From NCBI GenBank assembly GCA_017940415.1, contig JAGAYR010000022.1:1-64000 (forward strand): a stretch of 64,000 nt of DNA, given 5' to 3'. The notes beneath the pieces are model-generated. The model was not told where the DNA came from, searched no databases, and was given only the letters and a program-made list of their open reading frames with translations. A program made the position numbers and the translations under genes. Each line of letters starts with the position of its first letter. The first letter of the stretch is position 1. This DNA is from Lachnospiraceae bacterium (GTDB lineage: Bacteria; Bacillota; Clostridia; Lachnospirales; Lachnospiraceae). This document shows, piece by piece, positions 35,692 through 43,951 of this stretch.

Positions 35692-35711
35692 AATACCCTC
35701 CGAAAAGTGTA

Positions 35712-36836
35712 TCAATAGTTTCCGAGAACTCTTAAATACTTAGCCTCTTCTCTGAGTCCGGTAAGTGCGCATCTTACGCTGGGGTCTGAGAGATTTCCGT
35801 CGAAATCAAGGAAGAATCTGTACTCCCAGGTGCGTCCTTCTATGGGACGGGACTCAATCTTGGTTATGTTAAGTCCGTTAAAAATAAAATGTCCCAGGCA
35901 GTTATACAAAGATCCGCTCTCATGGGTTACTTCAAAGCAGATGCTTATCTTGCCTGCGTTTTCCCTGTAAACTTTCTGTCCGGTTATGATGATGAATCTG
36001 GTGGAATTATTTTCTGCGGAATTAACTCCTTTTTCGAGAATGTCCAGACCGTAAACCGAAGCCGCAAGTTCACTTGCTATGGCAGCCTGGCTCTTATCGC
36101 CGTCTTTTGATACCTTGTTGGCCGCAAATGCATTATTTGGCATGGATATCTGTTTCCAGTCATGATCATCAAGATACCTTGCCGACTGCATAAGGGACTG
36201 GGGATGAGAAAAGACAGTTTTGATGTCTTCGATCTTCGCACCCTTAACGCCCATGAGACAGTGCTCTATCCTAAGCACCTGCTCTCCGACAATGTAATTT
36301 TCATACTCCGCAAGAAGATCGTATATCTCACTTACGATACCCGCAGTGGAATTCTCTATGGGAAGAACGGCATAATCCGCGCTGCCTTCTGAGATTGCGC
36401 ACATAGCCGCACGGAACGTGGGAACATGTATGGAATCCACATCGTCACCGAAAAACTTCTTCATGGCAAGCTGGGAATATGCTCCCTCATCTCCCTGGAA
36501 CACGACTCTGGGAGAACCCTCCCTGATATCGCCTACTGGAATGAAAGGGATATTGATATGTCTTCCGCTCTCAAGGAGCTTTTTATACTGGAGCTTTCTG
36601 CTCATGCTCATAAGGAGCTTGAACATTTCCTTTGCTCCGCCTTCGAATTCTTTATTTTCTACGGATGCGGCAACCGAAGCCAGCTTCGCCTTCTCTCTGT
36701 CCTTATCAAGAACAGCCTTTCCGGTTTCAAGCTTTGTCTTGGCAACCTCTTCCGCAAGCTTCATTCTGCGCTCGTAGAGTGCCACAAGTTCCTTGTCGCA
36801 TTCGTCAAGCTGTAATCTGATTTCCGATAAATCCAT
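35712..36836 (-). CDS. pheA: bifunctional chorismate mutase / prephenate dehydratase
   Basis: Two steps of phenylalanine synthesis: chorismate to prephenate to phenylpyruvate. The 374 residues hold an AroQ-type mutase domain (1-90, with the helical pattern LDECDKELVALYERRMKLAEEVA), a dehydratase domain (about 108-285; FQGDEGAYSQLA, ENSTAGIV, and NNSTRFIII with the catalytic Thr) and a C-terminal ACT domain (about 295-372; ESRPIEGRTWEYRFFLDF), the phenylalanine-feedback site. It is transcribed with ppx and ppk with 20 and 10 bases between the genes. Confidence 0.95.
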   Translation of the reverse strand: MDLSEIRLQLDECDKELVALYERRMKLAEEVAKTKLETGKAVLDKDREKAKLASVAASVENKEFEGGAKEMFKLLMSMSRKLQYKKLLESGRHINIPFIPVGDIREGSPRVVFQGDEGAYSQLAMKKFFGDDVDSIHVPTFRAAMCAISEGSADYAVLPIENSTAGIVSEIYDLLAEYENYIVGEQVLRIEHCLMGVKGAKIEDIKTVFSHPQSLMQSARYLDDHDWKQISMPNNAFAANKVSKDGDKSQAAIASELAASVYGLDILEKGVNSAENNSTRFIIITGQKVYRENAGKISICFEVTHESGSLYNCLGHFIFNGLNITKIESRPIEGRTWEYRFFLDFDGNLSDPSVRCALTGLREEAKYLRVLGNY

Positions 36837-36963
36837 TCCGGGGTACTCCTACATTTTTCTCATATATCACCCGGCAGGAAAAAACACTTTGCCCGATGAT
36901 ACCTTAACCAAGATATTTTACTCCGAAACTGCGGATTTTACAATGTTTTAAGGGTTCCGTGCC

Positions 36964-36993
36964 TTGATTTAAAGCGGTATACGGGGGTACAAT
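36964..36993 (+). promoter_or_regulatory. promoter of the DUF5050 gene
   Basis: TTGATT (36964-36969) and TACAAT (36988-36993) are 18 bases apart, about 37 bases before the start. The 36837-37029 gap holds nothing else clear. Confidence 0.6.
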
Positions 36994-37029
36994 ATTTTTG
37001 TATAAAGAAGTATTTCGAAGGGAGTAAAA

Positions 37030-38103
37030 ATGGCGAAGAAGTTAAAGAAAAAGGATAAGAAAAATCTTATAATCGCCACCTCCGTAATTGTATCCATGAT
37101 TGCGCTGCTGACAGTGGCAGCGGTCTTTTCCAGAAGAGGCGAAAAGGTACCTCCGAATCCCGAGGGAACAATAGGAAACCTGCCCGGAAACATGAATACG
37201 GGCGGCCTTGTCTGTGAATCGGACGGTAAGATCTATTTTTCCAACCCTTATGACGGCGGATCACTGTACGTCATGAACTCGGATGAAACCGATTGTAAAA
37301 AGCTTTCAACAGCTGTTGCAACATCCATCAACGTAACCGGCGACTACATCTACTATTTCCAGTCCGGAAGTTCGGGAGCCGCAGGCCTCGGCGGTATAAG
37401 GATCCCTCTTTCCTACATCAGAATGCATGTGAACGGCAAAAGAGGATTTACCATGACAAGAAGCGTCATAGTAAGGGCGCAGGTCGTAGGTGACTGGGTC
37501 TATATGGAAGGCACGGCGGATAAAGAGCACAACGCTCCGTATCTCATCAGAATGGATACCAACGGCACCACCACGGAGACTGTCGCAAACTTTGCACTTA
37601 ATCCCGCTTGTGCAGTCGGTGATCTGATCTATTACAACAATGTACTGGAAAATCACAATCTGATGTGTCTGAATACCAATACAGGAACCTCTACGCTTGT
37701 TCTTGAAGGAAATATCTGGAATCCCGCATATGACAACGGATATCTCTATTACATGGCACCCGCGGATAATTATCAGCTCAGACGCTATTCTCTCTCGGAC
37801 GGAACCATAGAGATCCTTACGGATGAGAAAGTAGAAAGCTTCAACGTATACAACGGATATATCTATTATCAGACCTTCGGTGATAATCCACACCTGGCCT
37901 TCATGTATACCGACGGAAGCGGACAAACGATCCTTACGAACGGAAATTACAATTCCATTTCAATGACAAGCGGATATGTATATTTCATGGATTACTGGAA
38001 CGAAACGTCCCTCTATCACACATATTACGGCAGCACATATTACGAACCCGTAAATGCCGCACTCGAAGCCGCCATCGAAGAAATCAAAAAGCAAAACAAA
38101 TAA
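37030..38103 (+). CDS. anchored beta-propeller protein, DUF5050 type
   Basis: A 357-residue surface protein. A very basic start (AKKLKKKDKKN) is followed by a membrane helix (about 13-34) acting as an uncleaved anchor, a short Pro/Gly linker and a domain of repeated strands (about 55-345) with the recurrent pattern of Asp/Asn-Gly-x-Ile/Leu-Tyr-Tyr, as in GDYIYYFQ, GDLIYYNN, NGYLYYM, NGYIYYQT and SGYVYFMD. This is the DUF5050 type six-to-seven-bladed propeller common in Lachnospiraceae. The ligand and role are not known. It is a single plus-strand gene with its own promoter and terminator. Confidence 0.85.
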   Translation: MAKKLKKKDKKNLIIATSVIVSMIALLTVAAVFSRRGEKVPPNPEGTIGNLPGNMNTGGLVCESDGKIYFSNPYDGGSLYVMNSDETDCKKLSTAVATSINVTGDYIYYFQSGSSGAAGLGGIRIPLSYIRMHVNGKRGFTMTRSVIVRAQVVGDWVYMEGTADKEHNAPYLIRMDTNGTTTETVANFALNPACAVGDLIYYNNVLENHNLMCLNTNTGTSTLVLEGNIWNPAYDNGYLYYMAPADNYQLRRYSLSDGTIEILTDEKVESFNVYNGYIYYQTFGDNPHLAFMYTDGSGQTILTNGNYNSISMTSGYVYFMDYWNETSLYHTYYGSTYYEPVNAALEAAIEEIKKQNK

Positions 38104-38111
38104 TCGTTTAA

Positions 38112-38140
38112 AGGAGCTTGTTCATACAGGCTCCTTTTTT
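38112..38140 (+). terminator. terminator of the DUF5050 gene
   Basis: GGAGCTTG pairs with CAGGCTCC around TTCATA and is followed by six T. The 24-base hairpin 38112-38135 recurs as an exact inverted copy at 38469-38492. Confidence 0.9.
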
Positions 38141-38152
38141 GTTTCACTCACC

Positions 38153-38453
38153 GGGGACGGTTCTTTCCTGCTCCTCATAAAAAATGTCACCTCAAAAGGC
38201 GTGAACACATAAATGTTTTTCTGCGATTTTGAACGAGTTTAGCTGTTCTTGGGGATGTATCCCCGTAAGCACAATTTCACCCGGATGGTGAAATTAGCAG
38301 GCATGAGACATGGATGTCGAACGCCTGCGGTGCGAAGTCATCGCTGTACGTACATCCCCTAGAACAGCTTAACGAAGTGATCATGAGCGGAAAAAAATTT
38401 ATGTGTTTATGCCTTTGATGACATGCCCCAGAGAGCCGGCAAGAACCTTCCCC
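38153..38453 (+). repeat. structured repeat element C (subtype 2)
   Basis: The only unpaired copy, in plus sense, between convergent genes. Outer arms (38153-38176 and 38431-38453) pair with a few mismatches and carry GGGGACGGTTCTT. P1 pairs AACACATAAAT with ATTTATGTGTT and beyond. The module is GAACGAGTTTAGCTGTTCTTGGGGATGTA-like (from 38231) against TACATCCCCTAGAACAGCTTAACGAAGTGATCATGAG-like (to 38388), with hairpins AATTTCACC-CGGAT-GGTGAAATT (38273-38295) and GCAGGC/GCCTGC. Inverted copies of one terminator lie just outside it. Nothing else was seen in the gap 38104-38497. Confidence 0.85.
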
Positions 38454-38460
38454 AAGGCCG

Positions 38461-38492
38461 AAAAAAATAGGAGCCTGTATGAACAAGCTCCT
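38461..38492 (-). terminator. terminator of the ArsR/apbE unit
   Basis: On the minus strand the 24-base hairpin (arms AGGAGCTTG and CAGGCTCCT) is followed by ATTTTTTT. It is the exact inverted copy of the terminator at 38112-38135. Confidence 0.88.
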
Positions 38493-38497
38493 AAGTA

Positions 38498-38818
38498 TTA
38501 CTCTTCTATGTGGTCTATTCCGGTTGATAGGATGGTTGCGATGTGGTCATCGGCAAGGGAATAGTAGATTGTCTTGCCGTCTCGTCTTGCTTTTACGAGG
38601 TCCTGCTGCTTCAAAACCTTGAGCTGGTGAGATATGGCCGACTGCGTCATGGAAAGTGCCTCTGCAATGTCCATTACGCAAAGCTCACTCTGCTGAAGCG
38701 CAAGCATTATCTTAAGTCTGGTGATATCCCCGAACATCTTGAAGAAATCCGCAACGGAATCAAGTTCCTCATCGGGCGGAGTCGCATCGGATATCTTTTT
38801 AAGAATAGTCTTGTCCAT
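38498..38818 (-). CDS. ArsR/SmtB-family metal-responsive regulator
   Basis: A 106-residue winged-helix repressor. The recognition helix region is LSMTQSAISHQLKVLKQQDLV, the wing RRDGKTIYYSL. At the C-terminal helix the sequence DDHIATILSTGIDH lines up with the alpha-5 zinc/cobalt site of CzrA and SmtB: the Asp, the first His and the second His are kept, while the last His is replaced by Glu. The alpha-3 helix has ELCVMDI with a Cys-Val rather than the ELCVC arsenic motif. It is 11 bases after apbE. No metal transporter gene is in the window, so its target is elsewhere or is its own operon. Confidence 0.9.
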   Translation of the reverse strand: MDKTILKKISDATPPDEELDSVADFFKMFGDITRLKIMLALQQSELCVMDIAEALSMTQSAISHQLKVLKQQDLVKARRDGKTIYYSLADDHIATILSTGIDHIEE

Positions 38819-38829
38819 TTAAATTCCCC

Positions 38830-39897
38830 TTACTTAAACCTGAAGATCAATCTGTCTTCATCAGTAGCTATTATACCATCCGAGGTGATATACGTGCCAT
38901 CATTCATGATATAAATGACCTCCGCTCCGAACTTTTTCGCATATTCCAAGCCCATACCCGGCTCCAGTACAAAGCATGCGGTGGATAGCGCATCGGATAA
39001 AAATCCCTCATCAGCTATGACTGTTACGGACACAGGGTAAACATCCTTGTAGGGATAAGGAGAAGACAAAAAAACAGCAGGTATGGTCTGTCTGCGCTCT
39101 ATATCTTCGGGAGTCCATGCAGGATAGCCCGTGAAAGGATCAAGAATATGATGATACCTTACTCCGCCGGATTCAAAATACCGTTCGTAACTTCCGGATG
39201 TTGAAACAAAATGACATGCATTTAATTCGATCACTCCGAAAGGGGCATCCGAAGTCCCAAACGGATCTTTTATTCCGACTTTAAAAGGCGAACCGTCATC
39301 TTTAAAGCCATATACGAGAATACTGCCGCCGGCGCTTATAACAGCTCCGCTCACTCCTTTGTCATCAAGGATTTCTTTTACCAGATCCAGATAAATACCC
39401 TTTCCTACGCTTCCGAGATCGGTTACGGAATTATCTTCCATAGCATCGGCAATCAAGCTTTCGGATGGAAGGGAAAATTCGCTTTCTCCCTTAACCGCGC
39501 CTTCTATATTCCAAAGATCGCACAGCGCTCCTATATGAACATCAAAGGCTCCGAAAGACGAATCACGTATCTCATCGCATCTGTCCAGATATGTATTCAG
39601 ATCCACGGTGTGACCTTCTATATCATATTTCAGATCACCGGGATTTCCCGACATATAGGAACATATAAGAGACTGATCGGAAAAACGGGAAAGAACCTTT
39701 TCATCCAAAGACTGTCCGGCATTCAAAAGATCTGTAGGAGTCACTTCATTTCCATATACGGTCACGGTAAAAACCGTATCCATAACCAGTCCCGAACCGG
39801 TCATAGCCGTATTTTTCCCGCAGCCGGAAAGCATGCCGGCCATCAGAATACCGGTCAGAATTGTAGAAATGTATTTTTTTAATCTGCTGAAAAGCAC
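38830..39897 (-). CDS. apbE: FAD:protein FMN transferase, lipoprotein
   Basis: Attaches FMN to a Thr/Ser of extracytosolic redox proteins. The 355 residues start with a lipoprotein signal ending in LSGC (Cys near 26). The family motifs are MDTVFTVTVYG, DLGSVGKGIYLD (FAD-binding), SAGGSILVYG and HHILDPFTGYPA near 245. The start is GTG at 39897 with AAAGGA nine bases upstream. It is divergent from the NusG_II/Gx pair with only 38 bases between starts, so both directions probably share control. Confidence 0.93.
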   Translation of the reverse strand: MLFSRLKKYISTILTGILMAGMLSGCGKNTAMTGSGLVMDTVFTVTVYGNEVTPTDLLNAGQSLDEKVLSRFSDQSLICSYMSGNPGDLKYDIEGHTVDLNTYLDRCDEIRDSSFGAFDVHIGALCDLWNIEGAVKGESEFSLPSESLIADAMEDNSVTDLGSVGKGIYLDLVKEILDDKGVSGAVISAGGSILVYGFKDDGSPFKVGIKDPFGTSDAPFGVIELNACHFVSTSGSYERYFESGGVRYHHILDPFTGYPAWTPEDIERRQTIPAVFLSSPYPYKDVYPVSVTVIADEGFLSDALSTACFVLEPGMGLEYAKKFGAEVIYIMNDGTYITSDGIIATDEDRLIFRFK

Positions 39898-39935
39898 AGA
39901 ATGTATCCTTTCTTCAAACGTGATAAAATGCCATT

Positions 39936-40379
39936 ATGTCGATAAAGAAATCAAAACAAAATACCGCGCCCTTTATCATGACGGGGATACTGCTGATTCT
40001 TACTGCCCTGTCCGTGCTTTGGATCTTTATGGCCAAAACCGGTAAAGGCGAAAAAGTAGAAATCGTATCAAACGGTGTATGTGTATGGACGTGTGATCTT
40101 TCCGGGATAAACGGAGAACTTTTTCTTACCGTGATAAACGATCCGGCGGACGAAAACTCTCCTTATGTCATTGAAGGAAACATCCCTTCCGGAAGTCATT
40201 ACAATGTCATCCGTATAACAAGTGAAGGCGCATGTATCATAGATTCCGACTGTGCCACTCACATCTGCATTCACGAAGGCATCACATCATCGCCCTCAAA
40301 GCCTCTGGTATGTCTTCCCAACAAACTCCTGATAACCGTAACCGGAGAAAGCTCCGATACCGACGCCATAACTTATTAA
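39936..40379 (+). CDS. NusG domain II-containing membrane protein (EetA-like)
   Basis: A 147-residue protein: an N-terminal membrane helix (about 12-33) and an extracytosolic NusG domain II-like fold of about 100 residues. Its motifs are typical of the family: VCVWTCDLSG near 48, the Cys-containing segment IDSDCATHICIHEG near 103 and PLVCLPNKLLITV. This family is found beside ApbE and Gx membrane proteins and, in Listeria, in the extracellular electron transfer locus as EetA; that correspondence is from memory. No strong Shine-Dalgarno precedes the ATG. It is two bases from the start of the next gene. Confidence 0.82.
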   Translation: MSIKKSKQNTAPFIMTGILLILTALSVLWIFMAKTGKGEKVEIVSNGVCVWTCDLSGINGELFLTVINDPADENSPYVIEGNIPSGSHYNVIRITSEGACIIDSDCATHICIHEGITSSPSKPLVCLPNKLLITVTGESSDTDAITY

Positions 40380-40381
40380 GC

Positions 40382-40882
40382 ATGAAAAAAGACACCCGCA
40401 AAATCGTAACACTCGGACTTCTTGCAGCACTGTCTCTTGCGATATACGCATTTGAAAGTGTGCTTCCTCCGCTCCTTCCGATTCCCGGAATAAAGCCCGG
40501 ACTGTCCAATATCATCATCCTGTATGCATTAAAGAGATTCGGAAAAAAAGAAGCAGGATCAGTCCTGCTTGTGCGTCTCCTTCTCTCCGCCTTCCTCTTC
40601 GGAAATGCGATATCTTTACTTTATTCGGCAGCCGGAGGATTCATGGCTCTTCTTATCGAGATTGTCTGCGATAAGATCCTGTCCGGTAAAAACCTGCAGA
40701 TCACCGGAGCATTCGGCGGTCTGTTTCATAACATCTCACAGCTTCTTACAGCCATGATGATCATGCAGACTGCTGCAGTCATCTCCTATGCTCCGTATCT
40801 GTTCATAGCAGGTATAGTCACGGGACTCTTCACCGGATATGCAGCACATTTCCTGCTCAAGATAAAGATTCCCGAAACCTGA
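40382..40882 (+). CDS. Gx transporter family membrane protein (EetB-like)
   Basis: A 166-residue membrane protein with five or six helices, of the family formerly annotated as heptaprenyl diphosphate synthase component I and resembling ECF S-components. Typical pattern: PGIKPGLSNIIILYAL near 35 and GGFMALLIEI. The ATG at 40382 is right because the family begins with a short basic leader (MKKDTRK); the longer open frame runs through the preceding gene. The start is two bases after that gene's stop and has no clear ribosome site, so coupling is likely. Its stop directly abuts the stop of folBK on the other strand. Confidence 0.82.
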   Translation: MKKDTRKIVTLGLLAALSLAIYAFESVLPPLLPIPGIKPGLSNIIILYALKRFGKKEAGSVLLVRLLLSAFLFGNAISLLYSAAGGFMALLIEIVCDKILSGKNLQITGAFGGLFHNISQLLTAMMIMQTAAVISYAPYLFIAGIVTGLFTGYAAHFLLKIKIPET

Positions 40883-41734
40883 TCAGTTTTCTTTTTCCTT
40901 TAATTCGTTCAAAAGCTGTAAAACCGTTCTGTTAAACACCGGATGTCTGTAACCCGGTTCTATTTCGCATACGGGTTCAAGTACGAAGAACCTGTTCTGC
41001 ATATCTATGTGAGGTATCTGAAGAGAAGAATCTCCGTATACCAGATCGTCATAGAAAATAATATCGATATCGAGAGTTCTGGGTCCCCAGTGAATCTCTC
41101 TTACTCTGTTATGTTTTGCTTCTATACTCTGTGAAAAAACAAGAAGATCCTTGGGCTCGAGAATCGTTGAAACAGTGACAGCACAGTTAATGAACTTGGC
41201 CTGATCAGTGTATCCGTAAGGCTCCGTCTCAAGCATTCCCGACACTTTGATAACATTGGTCGCGGGATCTTCATCAAGTTCCGCGATAGCTTCTCTTATG
41301 TGCTTTTCCCTGTCTTCCATGTTGGATCCCAGGCTCAGCACTGCCTTGTGCCTGCTCATCCTGCGGACAACGGAAACATAATCAAATTCATGAGCAATGG
41401 GAGCTTCGGGCTTTTTGATCTCAACAAGTACCGAAGACAGCAGAGAATATTTCAAAAGAATACTCTTACTGAGTTCCTCTGCAGCTGTTTCGATAAGCTT
41501 GAAGGTATTCTCCGTAAGAAACGACACAATATGATCGCACATATCGGCATAGTTGGTGGTGAGCATAAGTTCATCCATGCTCGCCGCAGCCTTTATGTCC
41601 TGATACGCATCAACGCATACATAGAAGTTCTGACCTTTTTCGGTCTCTTCGGGAAGTACACCGTGGTGTCCGAAAACCTTCAGATCTCTGATCCTTATGA
41701 GAGAGTAATCTTTGTCATTTATCTCCTGTGCCAT
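40883..41734 (-). CDS. folBK: dihydroneopterin aldolase / HPPK fusion
   Basis: Two steps of folate synthesis in one chain of 283 residues. The N-terminal FolB domain (about 10-125) shows LKVFGHHGVLPEE with its active-site Glu and a Lys near 106 (EIKKP). The C-terminal FolK domain (about 130-282) begins LSLGSNMEDRE and has WGPRTLDIDI, the pyrophosphokinase signature. The start overlaps the end of folP by 20 bases with GGAAGGA upstream. It is the last gene of the folE-folP-folBK operon. Fusion of these two activities is common in Firmicutes. Confidence 0.94.
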   Translation of the reverse strand: MAQEINDKDYSLIRIRDLKVFGHHGVLPEETEKGQNFYVCVDAYQDIKAAASMDELMLTTNYADMCDHIVSFLTENTFKLIETAAEELSKSILLKYSLLSSVLVEIKKPEAPIAHEFDYVSVVRRMSRHKAVLSLGSNMEDREKHIREAIAELDEDPATNVIKVSGMLETEPYGYTDQAKFINCAVTVSTILEPKDLLVFSQSIEAKHNRVREIHWGPRTLDIDIIFYDDLVYGDSSLQIPHIDMQNRFFVLEPVCEIEPGYRHPVFNRTVLQLLNELKEKEN

Positions 41735-42527
41735 ACATTATTCCTTCCGTCATACGAATGGCCATTGCGTTCATTTTAACATTGTGAACTCTGACAAATC
41801 TTGCTCCTGCCTGAGCTGACATAACGGAGATTGCGCAGGTGGCAGGATCTCCCTCGGCAGGCTTGATACCGAGTGTCTTGAATATAACGGATTTTCTGCT
41901 TGCTCCCACCAGTATGGGATATCCCATGTTGGTGAAATCGGAAAGATGTCTTATTACTTCCAGATTCTGCTCAAGTGTTTTACCGAAGCCGATACCGGGA
42001 TCGAGAATGATACGGTCTTTTCTTACACCGGCCTCAAGTGCGATCCTTACGGACTCTCCGAGTTCTCTTGCAACATCAGTGATCAGATCACCGTAAAATG
42101 TGTCATCGCTGTTATGCATCAGCACGCATAAAGCTCCGTACTCTGCGGCAATCTTAGCCATCTGAGGATCCTGTCTGAAGCCCCAGATATCGTTGATGAT
42201 ATCGGCACCTGCATCAAGTGCTTTCTTAGCAACGGATGCTTTGTATGTATCGACGGAAATAGGGATATTGAGATATTTCCTGATCTCTTTAATGACAGGA
42301 ATTACTCTGTCCGCTTCCTCATCGGCATCAACGGGGGTATAACCGGGTCTGGTGGACTCACCGCCGATATCGATGATATCAACTCCCTCGGAAACCATTT
42401 CTTCGGCTCTTCTGAGAGCACTGTTTAAATCTGTATAGCTGCCACCGTCGGAAAAAGAATCCGGAGTGACATTCAAGATTCCCATTATATATGTCTTATG
42501 GGGATCACCGAAATTTGAAATATCCAT
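41715..42527 (-). CDS. folP: dihydropteroate synthase
   Basis: Joins p-aminobenzoate to hydroxymethyl-dihydropterin pyrophosphate; the target of sulfonamides. The 270 residues form a TIM barrel with the two signatures GILNVTPDSFSDGG and DIGGESTRPGYTPV, and DPGIGFGKT in the pterin pocket. The Ser/Arg segment GASRKSVIFKTLG is also present. It starts four bases after folE and overlaps folBK. Confidence 0.95.
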   Translation of the reverse strand: MDISNFGDPHKTYIMGILNVTPDSFSDGGSYTDLNSALRRAEEMVSEGVDIIDIGGESTRPGYTPVDADEEADRVIPVIKEIRKYLNIPISVDTYKASVAKKALDAGADIINDIWGFRQDPQMAKIAAEYGALCVLMHNSDDTFYGDLITDVARELGESVRIALEAGVRKDRIILDPGIGFGKTLEQNLEVIRHLSDFTNMGYPILVGASRKSVIFKTLGIKPAEGDPATCAISVMSAQAGARFVRVHNVKMNAMAIRMTEGIMYGTGDK

Positions 42528-42531
42528 CTTA

Positions 42532-43098
42532 TCAATTACCGCCCTGTGTCATTAATGCTAAATATCTGTCCGTAAGCGCTGCATCCTCTGCAAACACGCC
42601 CCTTGTAGCTATGGTAAGGGTACGGCTTCCGGGCTTTTTGATGCCTCTCATGGTCATGCAAGTATGCTCCGCATCAAGCACAACCAAAACTCCCTTAGGA
42701 TCGAGAGCTTCCTCAATGGCATCCGCGATCTGCATGGTCATATGTTCCTGAATCTGAAGGCGTCTTGCATAGATCTCGACGCATCTGGCAAGCTTGCTTA
42801 TACCCACAACTTTTCCGTTGGGAATATATGCGATATGCGCCTTGCCGAAGAAAGGGAGCATATGATGTTCGCACATCGAATAAAAGGTTATGTCTTTTTC
42901 AATAACCGGTGAATCTTCCTCTACGGTAAAGAAAGTATTGAGGACATCTTCGGGCTTCTTAGCATAACCCGCCATTATCTCCTCATACATACGTCCTATC
43001 CTGTCGGGGGTAGCCTTAAGGCCCTCTCTGTCCGGATCTTCACCGATAGCTTCTATGATAAGCTTTGCAGCTTCTTTTATTTTATCCTGATCGATCAT
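42532..43098 (-). CDS. folE: GTP cyclohydrolase I
   Basis: First step of folate synthesis, GTP to dihydroneopterin triphosphate. The 188 residues have the zinc ligands in MCEHHMLPF (Cys and His) and a second Cys in [10 protein letters not shown], with the GTP-binding patterns TPDRIGRM and [16 protein letters not shown]. The ATG at 43098 is used because the family starts here; an earlier TTG in the same frame lies within the neighbouring gene. Its beginning overlaps the 3' end of the PH-domain gene (43115) only if the longer frame is taken. Confidence 0.95.
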   Translation of the reverse strand: MIDQDKIKEAAKLIIEAIGEDPDREGLKATPDRIGRMYEEIMAGYAKKPEDVLNTFFTVEEDSPVIEKDITFYSMCEHHMLPFFGKAHIAYIPNGKVVGISKLARCVEIYARRLQIQEHMTMQIADAIEEALDPKGVLVVLDAEHTCMTMRGIKKPGSRTLTIATRGVFAEDAALTDRYLALMTQGGN

Positions 43099-43114
43099 TT
43101 TTTCTGCCGTAAGA

Positions 43115-43513
43115 TCACTGAAGATCAATATCGTCAACGTCGCCTACATCACCTGATCCGATGTCGAGCATGTTAACGGTACGTCTCTTGATCCTTGCCT
43201 CCTCGGAAGTCTTAAGGAGGTAATTCTTTATCTCCTCGGAATTTTTGATATGCTTTAATACAAGCTCTTTGTCGGTAGTATCACCGGTATAGCAGGTGAT
43301 GGTGCCGAGTCCGCAAATTCTCTCCATAAATGTCTGGGTAAGCTTTACGTCAACGATCTTGTACATGTAACAGTCATCCTGAACAAGCTTGAAAAAGCCG
43401 CTTTTTACGTTAAGCATGTCTTCTTTCATGCGATAAACCGTAAATGTCCAGGGAAGGCCGAGGAACAAAAGGCGCTTTCTCTCAACGTGATCATATCCTT
43501 CAGTCTGTTTCAT
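43115..43513 (-). CDS. PH-domain protein (bacterial PH, YdbS/YdbT-like)
   Basis: A 132-residue soluble protein that fits the bacterial PH domain: strands in [53 protein letters not shown], then TITCYTGD and a final helix ([17 protein letters not shown]). The pattern after the middle (short strand, DV, then a fixed Gly-x-Gly and a helix at the end) is that of YdbT-type domains, but membrane helices are absent. GGAGG precedes the ATG by six bases. It is the first gene of the folate unit; a link to folate is not evident. Confidence 0.8.
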   Translation of the reverse strand: MKQTEGYDHVERKRLLFLGLPWTFTVYRMKEDMLNVKSGFFKLVQDDCYMYKIVDVKLTQTFMERICGLGTITCYTGDTTDKELVLKHIKNSEEIKNYLLKTSEEARIKRRTVNMLDIGSGDVGDVDDIDLQ

Positions 43514-43672
43514 AATTATCCTCCATACCGTGAAAAAAATACGTACCGCTATATTTTATCATCTTACCCAACCGTTTTCCAATTATTTATACAGTCCATC
43601 CAACCGGGCCGGTTCCTGCTGACTCCCACCGTTTCCAAGTAAGGCATGGATATGCCCGTCCAAAGGCCCGGT

Positions 43673-43951
43673 CCCGCCGATTCCAATATACTGTACGCCC
43701 GGAGGTACCGGCATAGGTGTTTTTCTAAGCTCGTGATCACTTCGTTAAGCTGTTCTAAGGGATGTATGTACAGCAATGACTTCGCACCGCAGGCGTTCGA
43801 CATCCATGTCTCATGCCTGCTAATTTCACCGTCCTGGTGAAATTGTGCTTATGGGGATACATCCCTAAGAACAGCTAAACTCGTTCAAAATCGCTAAGAA
43901 AAACACCTATGCCGGTACCCCACTGGCGTTATTGTCTATAAGTACGGCGGG
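43673..43951 (-). repeat. structured repeat element D (subtype 2)
   Basis: A 279-bp copy in minus sense. Outer arms CCCGCCG (43673-43679) and CGGCGGG (43945-43951) flank a perfect 21-bp P1 stem (43704-43724 with 43899-43919). The module is AAGCTGTTCTAAGGGATGTA-like (from 43746) against ATACATCCCTAAGAACAGCT (43858-43877), hairpin AATTTCACC/GGTGAAATT (43822-43844, loop GTCCT), and GCAGGC/GCCTGC enclosing GACA/TGTC. It abuts element E and lies upstream of the PH/folate operon. Confidence 0.85.

Noticed and set aside
40232-40381. Longer start of the Gx family protein
   Set aside because: The first 50 codons lie in the preceding gene in another frame and give a His/Arg-rich sequence unlike the family.
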